64,000 nucleotides of DNA, from NCBI GenBank assembly GCA_956465555.1, contig OY101122.1:1313001-1377000 (forward strand), written 5' to 3'. Position numbers and translations under genes: made by a program. The DNA is from Nitzschia sp. pyKryTriq1. Lineage: Eukaryota; Bacillariophyta; Bacillariophyceae; Bacillariales; Bacillariaceae. The notes below the pieces were generated by a model that saw only the letters and a program-made list of their open reading frames with translations, searched no databases and was not told where the DNA came from. Shown here piece by piece: positions 30,204 to 42,429 of this stretch (position 1 is its first letter; every line of letters starts with the position of its first letter).

Positions 30204-32744
30204 TTATAATTGGCTCTGCTCGGGGAAGAGCGGAACCTCGTCCATATTGTCGAAAAGCACATTTCGGTGAGCATCCCGCGCTAAACCGAATTGGACCTTC
30301 ATTTCCTCCAGAACCGCCTTGCCCTTTCCTGCCGCGATCAACTGACAAAGCATGTGTTCAATTGCCAAGTGCTCTGCTCGAAACTTGGCTCGGATGAGGG
30401 GTACGTGTGTGATATGTTCATCGCAGTGGGTGACACCCTTGCGATATTCTTTTCCCAAGTATTTCTCCTTGAACTCTTCATCAAAGCCTGACTGCAGAAT
30501 CGAGTTTCGGGCAATTTCCTGATCCGTCAACAGCCGAAAGGTCGGTGTCAGTCGTTGGGTGAAAGCAACGATGCATAGTAATCCCGCCAGACTCTGAACT
30601 TACCATCAAGTCAGTCATTGAAAGATCAAACGTGGCACGTGCCACAGAGTATTCCTCTAGCAAAGCATCGTCAGACATATGGAACAGCAATGGATCATCT
30701 GTCGACAATGTTACATTCAAACCACGGCGCAAGAACTTCTGGAACGGGTTCTCGGCCATTTTGCGGAAAAGAAAGTTGTTGGAGAGGGGACTGATCGAGA
30801 GGCCAATCTATGGATCAAGAATATGAGTGAGAGAGAAATTGTGTGCACGCAACTCAAAAGGCTCTTGATCAAAAACTCACCTGATCAAGGTAATAAAGGT
30901 ACTGCAAGGATACCTGCATGTCGAGATTGATTCCTGGAGGATGGCCAAGCAAACGTACGATATTTCAGGTTGAGGTGGAGGGAGGAACAAATATTGCCAT
31001 ACAACCACACAGAAACCAGCTACATACCGTGGTTGATAGACTCGCAGCACATGTAAGTGGAAGCGAGATGCATAGGATTTCCTGTTTCCCCAGCATGGGG
31101 ACGTAGGGTAATGATGTTCAGTCCTCGAGCTTTCCTGAGTGAGTTCAAGACTTCAAGATTAGCCCAGAGATAGTAGAGTTGCCACCAATACGAGGGATTC
31201 TGCGACTTTGTCCATTCATGGGGCTTGAGACCACCCGGGGATTCCTATATAACATATCGTGAGAAGTGTTCATATCGATAGCATCGTCACGGTAGCATTG
31301 TTGCGTGTTTCGGTGCATCTGCATGGATACATACCTCGGGTTCTCCTTCATCGTCTACCGAATCGATTCCAACAATGTGCGTCAAGCACTCTGCGATTTT
31401 TGGAAATTTTTCCGGATGTAAGGTAGCTTCGAACATGGGGGTGAAGATGTTCTCAAGCATTTCAATGTAGCTCCGATTCGATGAGCCTGGCTTTTTACTA
31501 TAGATGCGCCACAACCGAGGGATCTGAATCAACCAACGGTTGTTGCGACTGAGCACGGGGCCAGGAAAATCACCTCCCCAGTTGGTCAACATCCATTCCG
31601 CCAAGTCTTGCCATTCGTGAGGTTCCATCCCGTAGATACTGAGACGCATCTCAGCCCCCGACTTGTGCCCTTTGCTTTCTTCGTGACGGCTGAGGACCAG
31701 CTTCATCAGTTCCGCAAAGTAGCGTCCACCCATGTGGTTGCTTGTTTTGAGGAAAATGCGTCTCAGGTCAGCCATTCGGAAAGGACTATACTTTGCATTG
31801 AAATTATCAAAGCGCTGGTACACAGAATAGTCCGCCAGCACGTTGAATGCATCGATTGTCAGATGGTCCTTGTCGATTCCAGCGGCCTTAAAAACTTCCT
31901 TCAGGGTCTTTCCATCGCTTGAAACCACAACGTCCGGTTCGGTCTCTAGTTTTTTCGTGACGAAATTGACGAATTGCCTAGCTGTCGGAGCCGCTGCTGC
32001 GTGGATGTGGTTATCGATTTTGAAAGTTCGATAGAAGTCAGTCCCCAGGAGATTGCTTTGCTCTGTGGCTTCTGCTGGTCCGTTCATGGTGACGTGCATC
32101 CTAAATGCGGAACTGAGAAGTTGCAATCGTTGGAAACAAAATGAACGCATGCTTCCATCGTTTGCAATATCCACCAAGCGGTGATAATCTTTATAGAATT
32201 CATCTCCATTCGGAACTTGGCACAGGTTGTTCGTCTTGTCGACATCGGAAGCGCTGTACAACTCAATGACGCCTTCTTTGCCGAATCCAAACTGAATGCC
32301 AGGTTCATTAAAGACGTCATCCGATGCATAGATAGTACCGCCGCTTTTGCAGTACTTCTGACGAAATTCTCGAGCCTCTTGAATTTGCTTACAGGCACGT
32401 TCATGCTCGTGCGTTATGGCGCCAGCACCATAGAAGATAAGTGTACGAGTGAAGGAGAGAGTGTCACGATACGGCCACGGCTGGCCAGGCATCGGGCGCT
32501 CACGTGCAGGAGGATCTTGCTTACGACGGCCACTGATTTCTCGCTCGTGGCGACGAGGGAGTGGAGGAACATCTGAAGGTAAATCCTCGGCTTCGTCCCC
32601 GCTTTCAGTAAACATATCGTCGGCGGAGTCAGAACGTCGCATGTCGTCGGATGCATCATCGCCGGAGATCCGACGTAAAAAGTTGATAGGGTCGGGCGGG
32701 CCACCCTCCCCAAAGATGGTACTTGATGATGTCCTGCTTGACAT
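30204..32744 (-). CDS. AMPD: AMP deaminase
   Basis: Five exons, complement(join(30204..30518, 30604..30807, 30881..30933, 31028..31244, 31335..32744)), give 732 residues with all phases consistent. The enzyme deaminates AMP to IMP in purine nucleotide balance. The N-terminal 90 residues are acidic and serine-rich. The catalytic TIM barrel starts with the metal ligands in FKIDNHIHAAAAPT (HxH). It continues with TLRPHAGETGNPMHLAST, QYLYYLDQIGLSISPLSNN and NVTLSTDDPLLFH, which carries the catalytic Asp pair, then LLEEYSVARATFDLS and MEIARNSILQSGF. These blocks match eukaryotic AMPD almost word for word. The joins at QGV-type borders were fixed by phase: HG/INLDMQ, DQ/IGLSIS, LM/EIARNS. The 53-bp third exon is unusually small. 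The reading frame extends upstream only through a TTG, so ATG 32744 is the start. Confidence 0.96.
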
Positions 32745-33241
32745 GATGTTGTTGACTTCTGTTGTCAGTGTAATGCTAACCAAACTTTGAGATCGATAGT
32801 TGTGGGTTGTGGTGTCAGGCGTTCCCGCAGACAGCTAGCAGACGTCGGAAAATCGAAAATAAGGAAGAAGAATAATCTTTTGAGAGAGGAGAGAAGAATT
32901 GATGTATCGTTGTGAAGCGAGGGTCACTTTTGGGGGAAGAACGTGCACGCACTTTGCCCGCAAATATGTTGCACGTTCCAGTCGTAGGAATCATCAATCA
33001 CCGATGGATGCATGCATGCATGAAGCATGTTTCGCGTCTATCGAAAAATTCCGACAAATTCCCTACTACTGCTAGGGCCCGACAGTACTGGTACCGTACT
33101 GGGACAAGGAGAGTGGGACCATAAGTCGGCACCAGCATCATCATGGAGTAAGTAATAGAAGGTCAATGATAATGTGATACGATATATGGCTATTTCAAAA
33201 TAACTTGTAACCTGATATTGGATCGCACTGCTTTGGCCTCG
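32745..33241. other. Gap between AMP deaminase start and UEV-like gene end
   Basis: About 500 bp holding the AMPD promoter and the 3' end of the next gene. A short GTACTGGTACCGTACTGG cluster lies at about 33083-33101. ATGCATGCATGCATG occurs near 33010. No gene seen. Confidence 0.5.
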
Positions 33242-35187
33242 TTATGAGGACATGAGCTCTGCAAGTTCGTTGTCAGCCTCCTTCAGCATGTTTTCAAAGT
33301 CAGCGATCGGGTCGTCGTCGTCGTCACCGCCAATGCCGACTTCTTCAATCATGGCATCTAGCTCTGGGTCATCATCGTCATCAACCTTCATATTGGCCAA
33401 GTCCGCCTCGGCCTCCTTCAAGATGCTATCCATATTTGCTTCAAAGGCTCGATCTTCGCTGCTGGTGCGACTTTTTTGTGCTGCTTTCATGGGTGTGCCA
33501 CCCTCATTGTCGGCATCGTCCATTGGACCAGACTCGAGAATGACCCCCTCGCCCCCCTCGGTCGAAATTGGTGCGTCGCCTTCGGCCTTTCTGTACGTGC
33601 CCTCGAGGATGCTGACGGTAAGTGGTAACGCCAAAAACTTGCGCATGTGCGTCACAACTTCTTCATGCCTCACATCGCCTGCGACCTCGAAACGCTCCGC
33701 GGCTTGTCGGTACAGATCCATGATTTCATTTACTCGATTGACACTGGGGTCATGTTTCAGCGCTAGTTCCTTTGTCTGGATTTCTTGCACCAAATGGAGC
33801 GCTTGATTAATCGCTCGATGGGTTGCAGCATTGGTGTGTTTTCCCTTGACACCGTGTCGTTTCAAGACGGACTGAATCTGGTGAACGCAGTCGGCACTGT
33901 CAGGGCACATGTAGATCAAGGGGTCATCAGGGGCTGGTTTGAAGAAAAGCGATATAGACTCTTGGCGCCGAAATTTCAACTTGGCCAGCATATCGATGGG
34001 GATCGCAAAGGTCACTGTCCCTGTGCTCAAATTTAGCTTGTTCGACTTCATTTCGATAATGTGCGTTTCAGTGATCATTACGAAAGATTCTTCGAGCACA
34101 CTCCGAGCGGATTGAGTAAATGTCCGGAACATTGCTCCAGCACCAGCAAAACCTGCGTTTGCTGCCTACGTGCCCAGAAAAGAACAACGAGGAGTGAGAA
34201 AGTGCAGCCGGTGGAACAAAAATCGACCGAAAGCCGACACACCTTTGTGAGGCCTCCTGCTTGTGCTTGCATGAATTCCTTCAAATCGCCGGGGATTTCG
34301 CCATCGCCAACATCGGATGGGCTCACCTGCAGTTCTCCGCTTGGTGCACTTGGAGATTTCTTTCCTGTCATTTGAGCCGCCAACTCCATGGCCTCGTCCA
34401 CAAAAGCAGGTCGTCGAATTGCCTTACATGAGTACACTCCCTGACAATCCACCCATGGCGCCTCGAGCATATTGATTTCGTCTCCGATTCGAACCTCGTC
34501 TGGATTCGCCTTTGGTGATTTTACATCAGTCTTCTTTTGTCTCCTTCCGATTCGCAGTCCTTTCTTCTGCTTGTCGCTGTCTGCTTTTTCTGGGGTTGAC
34601 GCTAGTCCTCTGATTCCTTTGCTGAACGTAGTGCCCAGTCTTTTTGCTCTGTCTACCATTTCATGGACGGGGTCGTTCTTTGCGCTTGGAGGTGCAGGAT
34701 GGAATGGTTCGCCCTGCGATATGCATTCTTTGATTTTGAGACCAATGTTCAAAATAGCGTCTGTCAAGTGGAGGCTTGGCGTCCAGTCCATTTCAATATC
34801 AATTAAATCGCCATCTTTAATAGAAGACCCCACAGGAAAACGGCTCGCACCCGACTTGAGAGTTGCTTCTGGTTTCATGAATGGGTAGGCAACTGCAATT
34901 GGGTCGACTGACCCATCCTTCTTCTTGTGAAGGGATGTGTCCAATGCTACTACAATAGCGGGTGGATCGGTCACCCCATCCTTGGCCGGCAAATCCACTA
35001 GAAAGGAAACGACACAGTTGCCGTTTTCAATATTCAAATCATGACTTTGAACCTTAACAAAAGGTGGCAACACGGCCTGAACAGCATCCTTCGTCTCGCT
35101 GGGTGCGTTCTCGCTGGTCAAGGCAAGCAGTTCCCGCTGCAACCGTGTCGACCAAATTTCCGTGTTTCGTTCCCCAGCACCAGACAT
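33242..35187 (-). CDS. UEV-like plus PH-like domain protein of unknown function
   Basis: Two exons, complement(join(33242..34165, 34243..35187)), give 622 residues, joined GGLTK/AANAGFAG in phase 0. The N-terminal part (about residues 10-160) has the outline of a ubiquitin-conjugating (UBC/RWD) fold: RLQRELLALTS, YPFMKPEATL, then MDWTPSLHLTDAILNIGLKIKE, equivalent to the W-P-S helix region of E2 enzymes. The HPN motif and catalytic Cys are absent, as in UEV proteins. A basic linker follows. Exon 2 has a PH/GRAM-like segment (FVMITETHIIEMKS through LKFRRQESISLFFKPAPDDP), a helical part (HRAINQALHLVQEIQTKELAL, LYRQAAERFEVAGD) and a very acidic C-terminus. The domain calls are by eye and not secure; the gene itself is. 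The product is probably a cytosolic scaffold. Divergent from AKTIP. Confidence 0.8.
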
Positions 35188-36059
35188 GATCACTTCTATA
35201 TCACTTCTATTCGTAGTCTACGTAAGTAACTTCGGATAAGCTTCTGCACAAGTCAAGGTGGGAAGAAGGAATGGAAAAGTCAGAAGGAGTGCTCCTTGCA
35301 GCAACAGGAAATGCTGTTTTACTTCAAAACACCAAAATCCTCATCGAGCTTGAACAAGACGACGACGACGACTAACACGCTGTGCTTCCAAGGCCAAAAA
35401 AGTCGCAGGATGACGTTGACTCTGGATCAGAGTATAATTTTGAGGCATGGCGCGCGCGCATGACAGCGTTGAATTTTATGTGCGCCTCTTTTATTGCGTT
35501 CTCACACAAGGATCTCCTTTGACGATGGTACAACGCGCTGGAGAGTTTGCTTTGAACGATAACAAACAACATCTTCACTTACAGAATTGAGATCGAAAAC
35601 CTTCTCTGCAAGAAGGGAGCAATCTTTCTCTGGCAGTAAAAGGGTTGGATTGCGTGTGTTCAACAAGCTTTCCTGCTATCTTGTGGGATCAAGTCTTCGA
35701 AGAAGTGAGCTGAGGAAAAGGAAGCGATCGAGCGCAATGCCGCCGTGGCGTCGGGAGAGGAACAGACGGCTACGTAGGAATTCGTGAAAAGAATGAGTTC
35801 GAACACTCCGAGTGAATTTAGACATGTAGCCGTTAAAAAGATAACGGGCGATGACGGCGCAAGACGACCGCCGCAAGAACAACGAACGCCGAAACGCAAC
35901 GACCATGGCGGAACTTTGAACTCTCCCGCCGCTACTTGTCGTCTACCCGCTACCTGTACCCGCTACTACGACTACTACTCATAGTACAAAAGACCGCACT
36001 GTAGTGGACACCGCACAGCTCTTGTATTCTTACTATTTTGCGCACTTAATACAGTCAAC
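35188..36059. other. Divergent promoter region between UEV-like gene and AKTIP
   Basis: About 870 bp with no supportable gene. It holds GACGACGACGACGAC near 35358-35372, CGCGCGCG near 35450 and TACCCGCTACCTGTACCCGCTAC near 35946 as short repeats. Small ORFs on both strands are Arg-rich and look like chance. Both flanking promoters must lie here. Confidence 0.5.
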
Positions 36060-37061
36060 ATGAAAAGTGCTACTCCCGGTACACCGTCACGAATCCCAAT
36101 CTCTCCTATTGCTTCCGAGGTGAGTTGCCACGATCAACGTTATTGAGACTCCCCTGGATGTGCTCTCTCCTCGTCTTTCTCGAGCATCATTTCAACATTT
36201 ACGTGCCATATCAGACTCCTTCCATAGACGAGATTGGATCCTCGACGACTCTCATATTGTTGTAAAATGAAACAAGTCGTTGATCGCCCGAAGCCCAGTC
36301 CATCGATCGCCCGTATGTTGAAGGATTGTCTATCGCCAGACTACAAGCGTTTGACTCACTCTTCTTCTCCTCCTCCTCCTTCTCATGCGAAACGCTCAAC
36401 GCCCATTCCACTCGATTCTCGAACGATCCAGGAGGAACGCGAGCAAGCTCTTCGAGACTATAAGGTGACGATTGAATACAAGCACTTGAAGTCCCATGCT
36501 CCCGGTGGAGTCTACCTCATTCCGTCCATGGACAACTTGAGGAGATTTTTTGGCATCATTTTTGTTCGTCGTGGACCTTACACCAATGGTATTTTCAAGT
36601 TTCAGCTTCATTTGCCTACCAAGTACAACGATGTCAACATGTGGCCTGAGATTATTTTTTCTAGCTATGTATACAATCCATATGTGGATGAAAAGACCGG
36701 CGTCTTGGACATTCGATCGGCCTACCCCAGCTGGGATCCCTCGCGTCACTATCTGGTAACCGTCTTGACGTATTTGAAAAAGATCTTTTATTCCAAGAAC
36801 TTTGCAGATGCCAAGGCGAATCCCGAAGCTAAAAGGCTGGCTGAGACGGACCCCGAAGCGTATAGGAAAAAGGTCGACCACTGTGTCAGAGAGTCGCAAA
36901 AGAACATGTATAGCAATGAAGAGAACTCGACGGCAAAATTTACAGAAGAACAGGTTGCCCATCGTGTCCTGCGCGATCTTTTGAAGCATCATATTCGCAA
37001 TGAAAGTCAAGTAACCAAGCAGGCGGTACTGGCACAGATTGACAAAGCTCGAAAGGTGTAG
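36060..37061 (+). CDS. AKTIP: AKTIP/FTS homologue (inactive E2 variant)
   Basis: Two exons, join(36060..36119, 36228..37061), give 297 residues. Exon 1 encodes MKSATPGTPSRIPISPIASE before GTGAGT. The acceptor CCATAG/ACGAGA restores frame; the nearby ATATCAG acceptor would lead to a stop. AKTIP (Fused Toes) is the UEV-type subunit of the FTS-Hook-FHIP complex that links endosomes to dynein. The core LRDYKVTIEYKHL...GGVYLIPSMDNLRRFFGIIF, GPYTNGIFKFQLHLP and NPYVDEKTGVLDIRSAYPSW...ILVTVLTYLKKIFY-like stretch tracks human AKTIP (GVYIIPSYDNALLWFGVIFIR, HPLVDPTSGELDVKRAF) closely. The active-site Cys is missing (GVLDI), as in all AKTIPs. The N-terminus is Pro/Ser-rich. The C-terminus is helical and charged. 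Confidence 0.9.
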
Positions 37062-37678
37062 ATGTACTGACTGTAATTGTTGGACATATATTAGTATACT
37101 ACTTTTACGGGGCGTGGTTCTTCGGTAGAGACACTTCGAGATAGCACTATGGATCTCTACTACCTGCAGCAGCTTCCAAGTAGTAGAGAGGATGTCGACT
37201 ACAAAGTATCCATACTGTACCAGGTACCGCCATCAACCCGACGAAGTCTTCCTGCTGCTTTTGTCTTCTTTGGTCGATTCGAGAAGAAGGGGCCGCATGC
37301 AAGGTTGGGGTACAATCTCCCCCGATGATTCCGCATTTCGACCGCGCGCAATAAAGAAGCGGAACGATGACGAAGGATCCAGATTTTATTCAGATTAGAG
37401 GCACGCACTTTTCGCTGACTCCTCCGCCAGCCTGCAGGAAGATGATTGATGCCTGTTGCCATCGCCTGTTCGGATCGTGCCTGCCTGCGGTACGATCGAT
37501 ACTCTAACCTGCTTTCGCTTGTTCCACTCGTTTGGGAAAAGAAATTCCGCAACTCGTCTTCCCAGCACCTTCGCTTATTCATACACTATATTGTTAAAAC
37601 AAAGAGGCAGGGAAGCAAGCATCGTAGAAGGGATTTTATTTGGGGAAAGAAAATACTATCATCGCTACCTTATTAGTC
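37062..37678. other. Intergenic gap between AKTIP and HslU
   Basis: About 620 bp. A GTACCAGGTACCGCC palindrome lies near 37207-37221. The rest probably contains the AKTIP 3' UTR and the HslU promoter and leader. No gene recognised. Confidence 0.5.
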
Positions 37679-39504
37679 ATGATGCTCGCTACTGGTTCTA
37701 TGAGACGCGCCGCAGCACGATCTTTCGTGTCGTTGGGCAAAAGCTGGACGCCGCAAGTCGGCACGAGTGCAGGTCGTTGGTTTGCGACAGTGCCTGCGGA
37801 TACGGAGGTTGAGACTCCGCCCCCAGCGCCCGCTCCCCCGGTGGCAAAGGTTGTTACGGAAGATTCGACCAAGGCCGATGAGCTCAAGAATAACTTGAAG
37901 CCTTCGGAGATCGTAGCAGCCTTGGATCGGCACATTGTGGGTCAACAAGATGCAAAGAAGGCTGTCGCGATTGCAATGAGAAACCGATGGCGTCGGCGTC
38001 AGCTGCCGGAGGAAATTCGTAAGGAAGTCACCCCGCGCAACGTGTTGTTGGTCGGTCCTACTGGTAAGAGTTCATCCCCTTTGGGCCTGTGTACGCACCA
38101 CGTAATGCATCCATTTCATCCGGCGCGCTGTGGATTCTGATCGTCCCCCGTGCACTGTTATTCTTTATTCTTAGGTTGCGGTAAGACGGAGGTGGCTAGG
38201 CGCATGGCTATGATAAATGATGCGCCGTTCTTGAAGGTAGAAGCTACCAAATTCACAGAAGTGGGTTACCACGGACGGGATGTAGATCAAATCATTCGTG
38301 ACTTGATGGATGTATCCATGCAGCTTGCAAAGAAGAAACACACGGAGCACTTGAAAGACCAGGCCGAGAAAATGGCAGAGGAACGCATCCTCGACATTCT
38401 TGCTGGACCGACCTCCGAGACGGCCACCCGGGGTAGGGAATCGTTCCGAGATATGTTGCGCCAAGGACTGTTGGACGACCAAGAAATTGACGTGGATGTG
38501 CCGACCAAACCAGCTCAGAGCGAAATCGATAATAGCAATCCTCAAATTGTTGCAATGAGCGACTTCATGCAGCGTTTGGCGACTGGAGCCAAGAAATCCC
38601 AGTCTGAGCGAAAGAAATTACCCATTGCGGAAGCCAAGAGTATTATTTTGGAAATTGAATTGGAGCGTCTACTGGAAAATGTGGATCTCAAGAAAAGTGC
38701 GCTTACCGCCGTGGAAGAAAGTGGAATTGTTTTCATTGATGAAATCGACAAGATTTGCTCTCCTAGGGAAGGCTTTTCGTCCCGATCAGCCGACGCCAGT
38801 GCCGAGGGTGTACAGCGCGACTTGCTACCTTTGATTGAAGGTACAACCATCAATACCAAACATGGAAATGTCAATACGGATTATATTCTTTTCATTGCGA
38901 GTGGTGCCTTCCATGCCGTGAAAGTCAGTGATTTGCTTCCAGAGCTTCAAGGTCGTCTTCCCATTCGTGTGGAACTAGCAGGATTGACGGAGGACGACTT
39001 GTACAAGATTTTGACCGAGCCGGTGGCCAACGTACGTTTGCAATGATTGTCCGTATGATTCAGAGGTCACCGTGAATACGCCATCTTATTTCTTTGTCTT
39101 GCCTTGTTCCTGTTTTGTGCTACAGCTTCTCCGTCAACAAATTGAGCTTATTGGAGCCGAAGGTGTGGAGCTCGAATTTGACGATGATGCGGTGAGGGAA
39201 ATTGCGCGAATGGCAGCTCAACTGAACAAGACAGTAGAGAATATTGGAGCACGGCGGCTTCATACTGTACTGGAAAGAATCATGGAAACGATCAGTTTTG
39301 ATGCGGCCGAATTGGAGACAGGAGCGGTAAGATCTATCTACTGTCTGTATGATGAAGCTGGAAGCGGACTTTGGTCCGGAAGTGGTTGGCTCACATGTTG
39401 CTTTTTTTCAAATTTTGCAGAAGGTGACGGTCAACAAATCATTGGTTGAGGAGCGTCTAAAGGATGTCACGATGAAGGCGGATGTATCACGATACATCTT
39501 GTAA
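37679..39504 (+). CDS. HslU: Mitochondrial HslU (ClpY) AAA+ unfoldase
   Basis: Four exons, join(37679..38063, 38175..39031, 39126..39326, 39421..39504), give 508 residues. HslU is the hexameric ATPase that unfolds substrates for the HslV protease; eukaryotic copies act in mitochondria. The N-terminus [18 protein letters not shown] is an Arg/Ala/Ser-rich presequence. The bacterial-type core starts [34 protein letters not shown]-like sequence. Walker A GPTGCGKTE is split by intron 1. [18 protein letters not shown] follows, then the helical I-domain, Walker [12 protein letters not shown] and sensor region LLPLIEGT. The gene ends in the classic DVSRYIL, where the C-terminal tail docks into HslV. 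All joins agree in phase (1, 0, 0). The E. coli protein is 443 residues; the excess is the presequence and linker. Convergent with the prolyl hydroxylase. Confidence 0.96.
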
Positions 39505-39593
39505 AGCAATTTAGGTTTGGTTATTTTTATTTTCTTTCTTCATGCCCTGTGCGCTATCAGCTTCGGAGGCTGACTTTAGTTCCTGCTCCGGTA

Positions 39594-41540
39594 CTATGCC
39601 ATGTATGGGTCCTGTTGAGTGGGAGCAAAATAACGTGTTAGAGAATCTTGACCAAATCATTCCGAAGCAACAGCATCATTGTGCCAGATAGAACATCAGT
39701 ACTCACCCAAACCCAAAGATTCGTCAACCACTTTTCTCCTGAAAATGATGATAACAATCACAGTGAGAAGCTCGTACAGGCAGTACCAGTACTGGTACAT
39801 ACATACGATGATTCACCAGCTCTCGTGTACAAGTAGAGTAGGAATAGTAACTCATGCACTCACCTTTCAATACTGGCTTTGCAGCATGTTGACTTCTTTC
39901 ATCGTAGTTTCCATCCGGGAGTACATTGTAGAATAAAATGGCCTTGCCTACTTCCGGTTTCACTTCAAGGATTTGGTCGGTTTCGCCGTTCAACCATCGT
40001 GGAAAGGAGGTTTCTCCTCCTTCCAGACCTTCCTCATTGAGATAGAGCAGTAGAGTGGCAAATCGAGAGGGTTGCCCATGCCTCAAGTCGGGCACCGAAA
40101 AGTCCTGACAGAAAAAAGGCGCAGTGAAGACACCGTGTGAGACAATGTCGAAAGTTTCTGGGGGGAAACTGCAAGATACAAGAACATCCAAACTTACATG
40201 ATGCGCAGTATATTGCTGACCAACAGTATAATGAACCAACTGCAGGCTGGATTCATAGAGAGTATGCATCACAAAGTGTGTGTGAGAGTGAGATGCGTTT
40301 GAACGTGACTCGGTTACTGAGATCCTTACCGTTCGGAGGTCGGACCTGTACTATTGGCCACCAGGTCCAATTCGTGTTTTGTTTTTCGATTGCGAAAGCA
40401 AGCTTCGTCAATCTGCAATAGATCGGCCGCTCTTCGATAAATGGAATCTACCACTGGTGTTCGTTGCCGGGAAATCCACGAGTTCAGCGAGGTCCGAGTG
40501 GCATCACTGGTCGTCGCGTCGGCGGCATCGCCTGCGCGAGTGGTCGATCGCGACAGCTTGGTGCCCATAGCAAGCTCAAGTAGATGCGTCACCTCTTCGT
40601 TCGACAAGAAATTTTGAATTTCAAAGACACGAGGAGCCACCGAAAGTACAGTCATGTTCAATGTCAAAGACGACCCTTCGGGCGAACGATAGAGCTTGAG
40701 CTGTTCTCGGATCTTTAGATCTTTGGGTGACGGAGATGGAGATAGAGGTGCCTTGGCCAGGTCGTCTGGAGGCTGCGAGACAAAATGCGTTTCGTTCGTG
40801 ACGACTTGATGCGTCTGGCCAAAGGAATCCGCGGGCCACATGGGGAAGCGTGGTGGATGTTTGCGGCCATACAAAGCCAACCACTGACGTCCCGTTTTGT
40901 GTCGATAGGCTCTGTCAAAAGCCAGGCTGTTATGTTGGAGCTTGTACAAGCTGAATTCATTACTCTTCAATTCTTCTTTCGCTTTCTTGAGGGATTCATA
41001 AGGATCGTACTTGTACAATGACGCAAATGGCTTCACCGTCCACTGTTGCAACACGTTATTACTATTGGGATCATCTCGGTCAGTGACTTCAAATTTGTGA
41101 TTCGGGTATGTGGCCGTCCCCGCTGCTCCAAACGGCGCAATGTCGGCAATGTAACTCCTGTCCCCCGATTTGCTGACCCAATTCACACGAATAGTCCTGG
41201 GGCTCATGTTGATGAACTTTCCAAATTGTCCTCGAAATGTTGTTTCCACCTTTTTCATGGATCCCGGGGTTGCGTTATAAAACGTAGCAAGATCGGGAGT
41301 CACGTACACATATCTTGTGTCCTGATGGTCTCCAAAGTCCACAGTCAGGGGTACCAGATTTGGATCTCGATACTCGTTTCCGGCAATCGCACAAGCCTCC
41401 CGATCTTCCCAAGTACAGGAGGATCGCTCTTCTTCGACCAAGACGCCATCAGCCACATTGACGGCAGCAAATGATTGATGGCATGCCTGCAGCAAGCAAC
41501 AAACGAGGAGGAGGGGCGAGGTTCGTCGGAAGGTCATCAT
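39594..41540 (-). CDS. Prolyl 4-hydroxylase alpha-subunit-like 2-oxoglutarate dioxygenase
   Basis: Five exons, complement(join(39594..39611, 39707..39738, 39864..40104, 40198..40246, 40330..41540)), give 516 residues. A signal peptide (MMTFRRTSPLLLVCCLLQACHQSFA) sends it to the ER or secretory route. The N-terminal ~280 residues are a lumenal region (VTPDLATFYNATPGS, FINMSPRTIRVNWVS) that looks VHL-beta-like in part. The P4H domain follows: EIQNFLSNEEVTHLL, LQLVHYTVGQQYTAHHDF with the HxD iron ligands, FATLLLYLNEEGLEGGETSFP, then HAAKPVLKGEKWLTNLWVWDPYMA, with the distal His and the 2-oxoglutarate Lys. The final exon is only six codons (DPYMA plus stop), which matches the family's usual end. 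Exons 2 and 4 are 49 and 32 bp. It would hydroxylate peptidyl proline in secreted or wall proteins; the substrate is unknown. Confidence 0.93.
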
Positions 41541-42429
41541 GATATTATTTATTGGGAGTGGTTGTGCCTTCTGGATTTATGATATTTATCTTGATCTTTT
41601 GATCAACTTATTTGTGTGGTCGGAAGTTGGAATTTTCAAGTTCAACGATGGAACCGACGAGAACTCTGCTAGTCTTGGTTCGAAAGATTTTCACTCCGAG
41701 CGAGCGAGGAACAAAAAATGCAAATGACCTTTCAGCGAACGAGCTAGTAGTAGTAGCTAATTGATACTATAGCGAAGACCTTGACTGTTCGCAAACGTAC
41801 GCAGGGGGTAGGAATGAGAATGCAGTAGCACCTCTGATGGTATCATAACCGACCGCTCTTCGTTTTGTTTGCTTCAAGCCGAAGCCCCTTCGGTCATTAT
41901 TATTTGTCGACTCCTCTACTCTCTAGAGTAGACGACTTCGCGTTTCGAAAAAGACGAAAAATGACAGATCGATCGATTCGACTGACAGGACTCTCAGTCT
42001 CGAATCGATGTGTTCGTCTGGGTCGTGCTTGCTCGCATCGTGAATGAATCTTGCGTGATCGTGAGTCATGAATCATCGACGTTAGTCGAGTGGATCGATC
42101 GACTCAGAGCAGCCCAGCAGTCCACTACCGGTACCAGGTACCTGGTACCGGTACCGGTAGAGCGAGGAGGAGGAGGAGTCACTCTACCGGTACAGTAAAA
42201 CGTCCGCGAGCGACGAGAGGAGCAAAATGCAAAAGATGCTAACCACAAAACACAACAGAGAACAGAAGAGACAACATCCTGCATGCTTCTTTTCCATGAC
42301 CGTGCTTCGTTGCACCAGCATTCTCAAGACAAGAGCAACCCTGTTTGACAATCAGAATCCAAAGAGAGCAGAAAGAGATACTATCCGCCCAAAATTGCAA
42401 AAAACACGACCACATCTCCCGAATACTAG
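41541..42429. other. Divergent promoter region between P4H and ankyrin gene
   Basis: About 890 bp. It contains the perfect 28-bp palindrome listed separately and GGAGGAGGAGGAG near 42162-42175. Direct words TCGATCGATTCGA and GATCGATCGAC occur around 41970 and 42092. No gene seen. Confidence 0.5.
42126..42153. repeat. Perfect 28-bp GTACC palindrome
   Basis: Both strands read the same: the half-site is TACCGGTACCAGGT followed by its reverse complement. It can form a cruciform or hairpin with 14-bp arms and no loop. It is the longest perfect member of the GTACC palindromes in this window. Confidence 0.9.

Noticed and set aside
35240-35990. Several 60-80-residue ORFs between the UEV-like gene and AKTIP
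   Set aside because: They overlap on both strands, are Arg/Ser-rich and have no motif or splice support.
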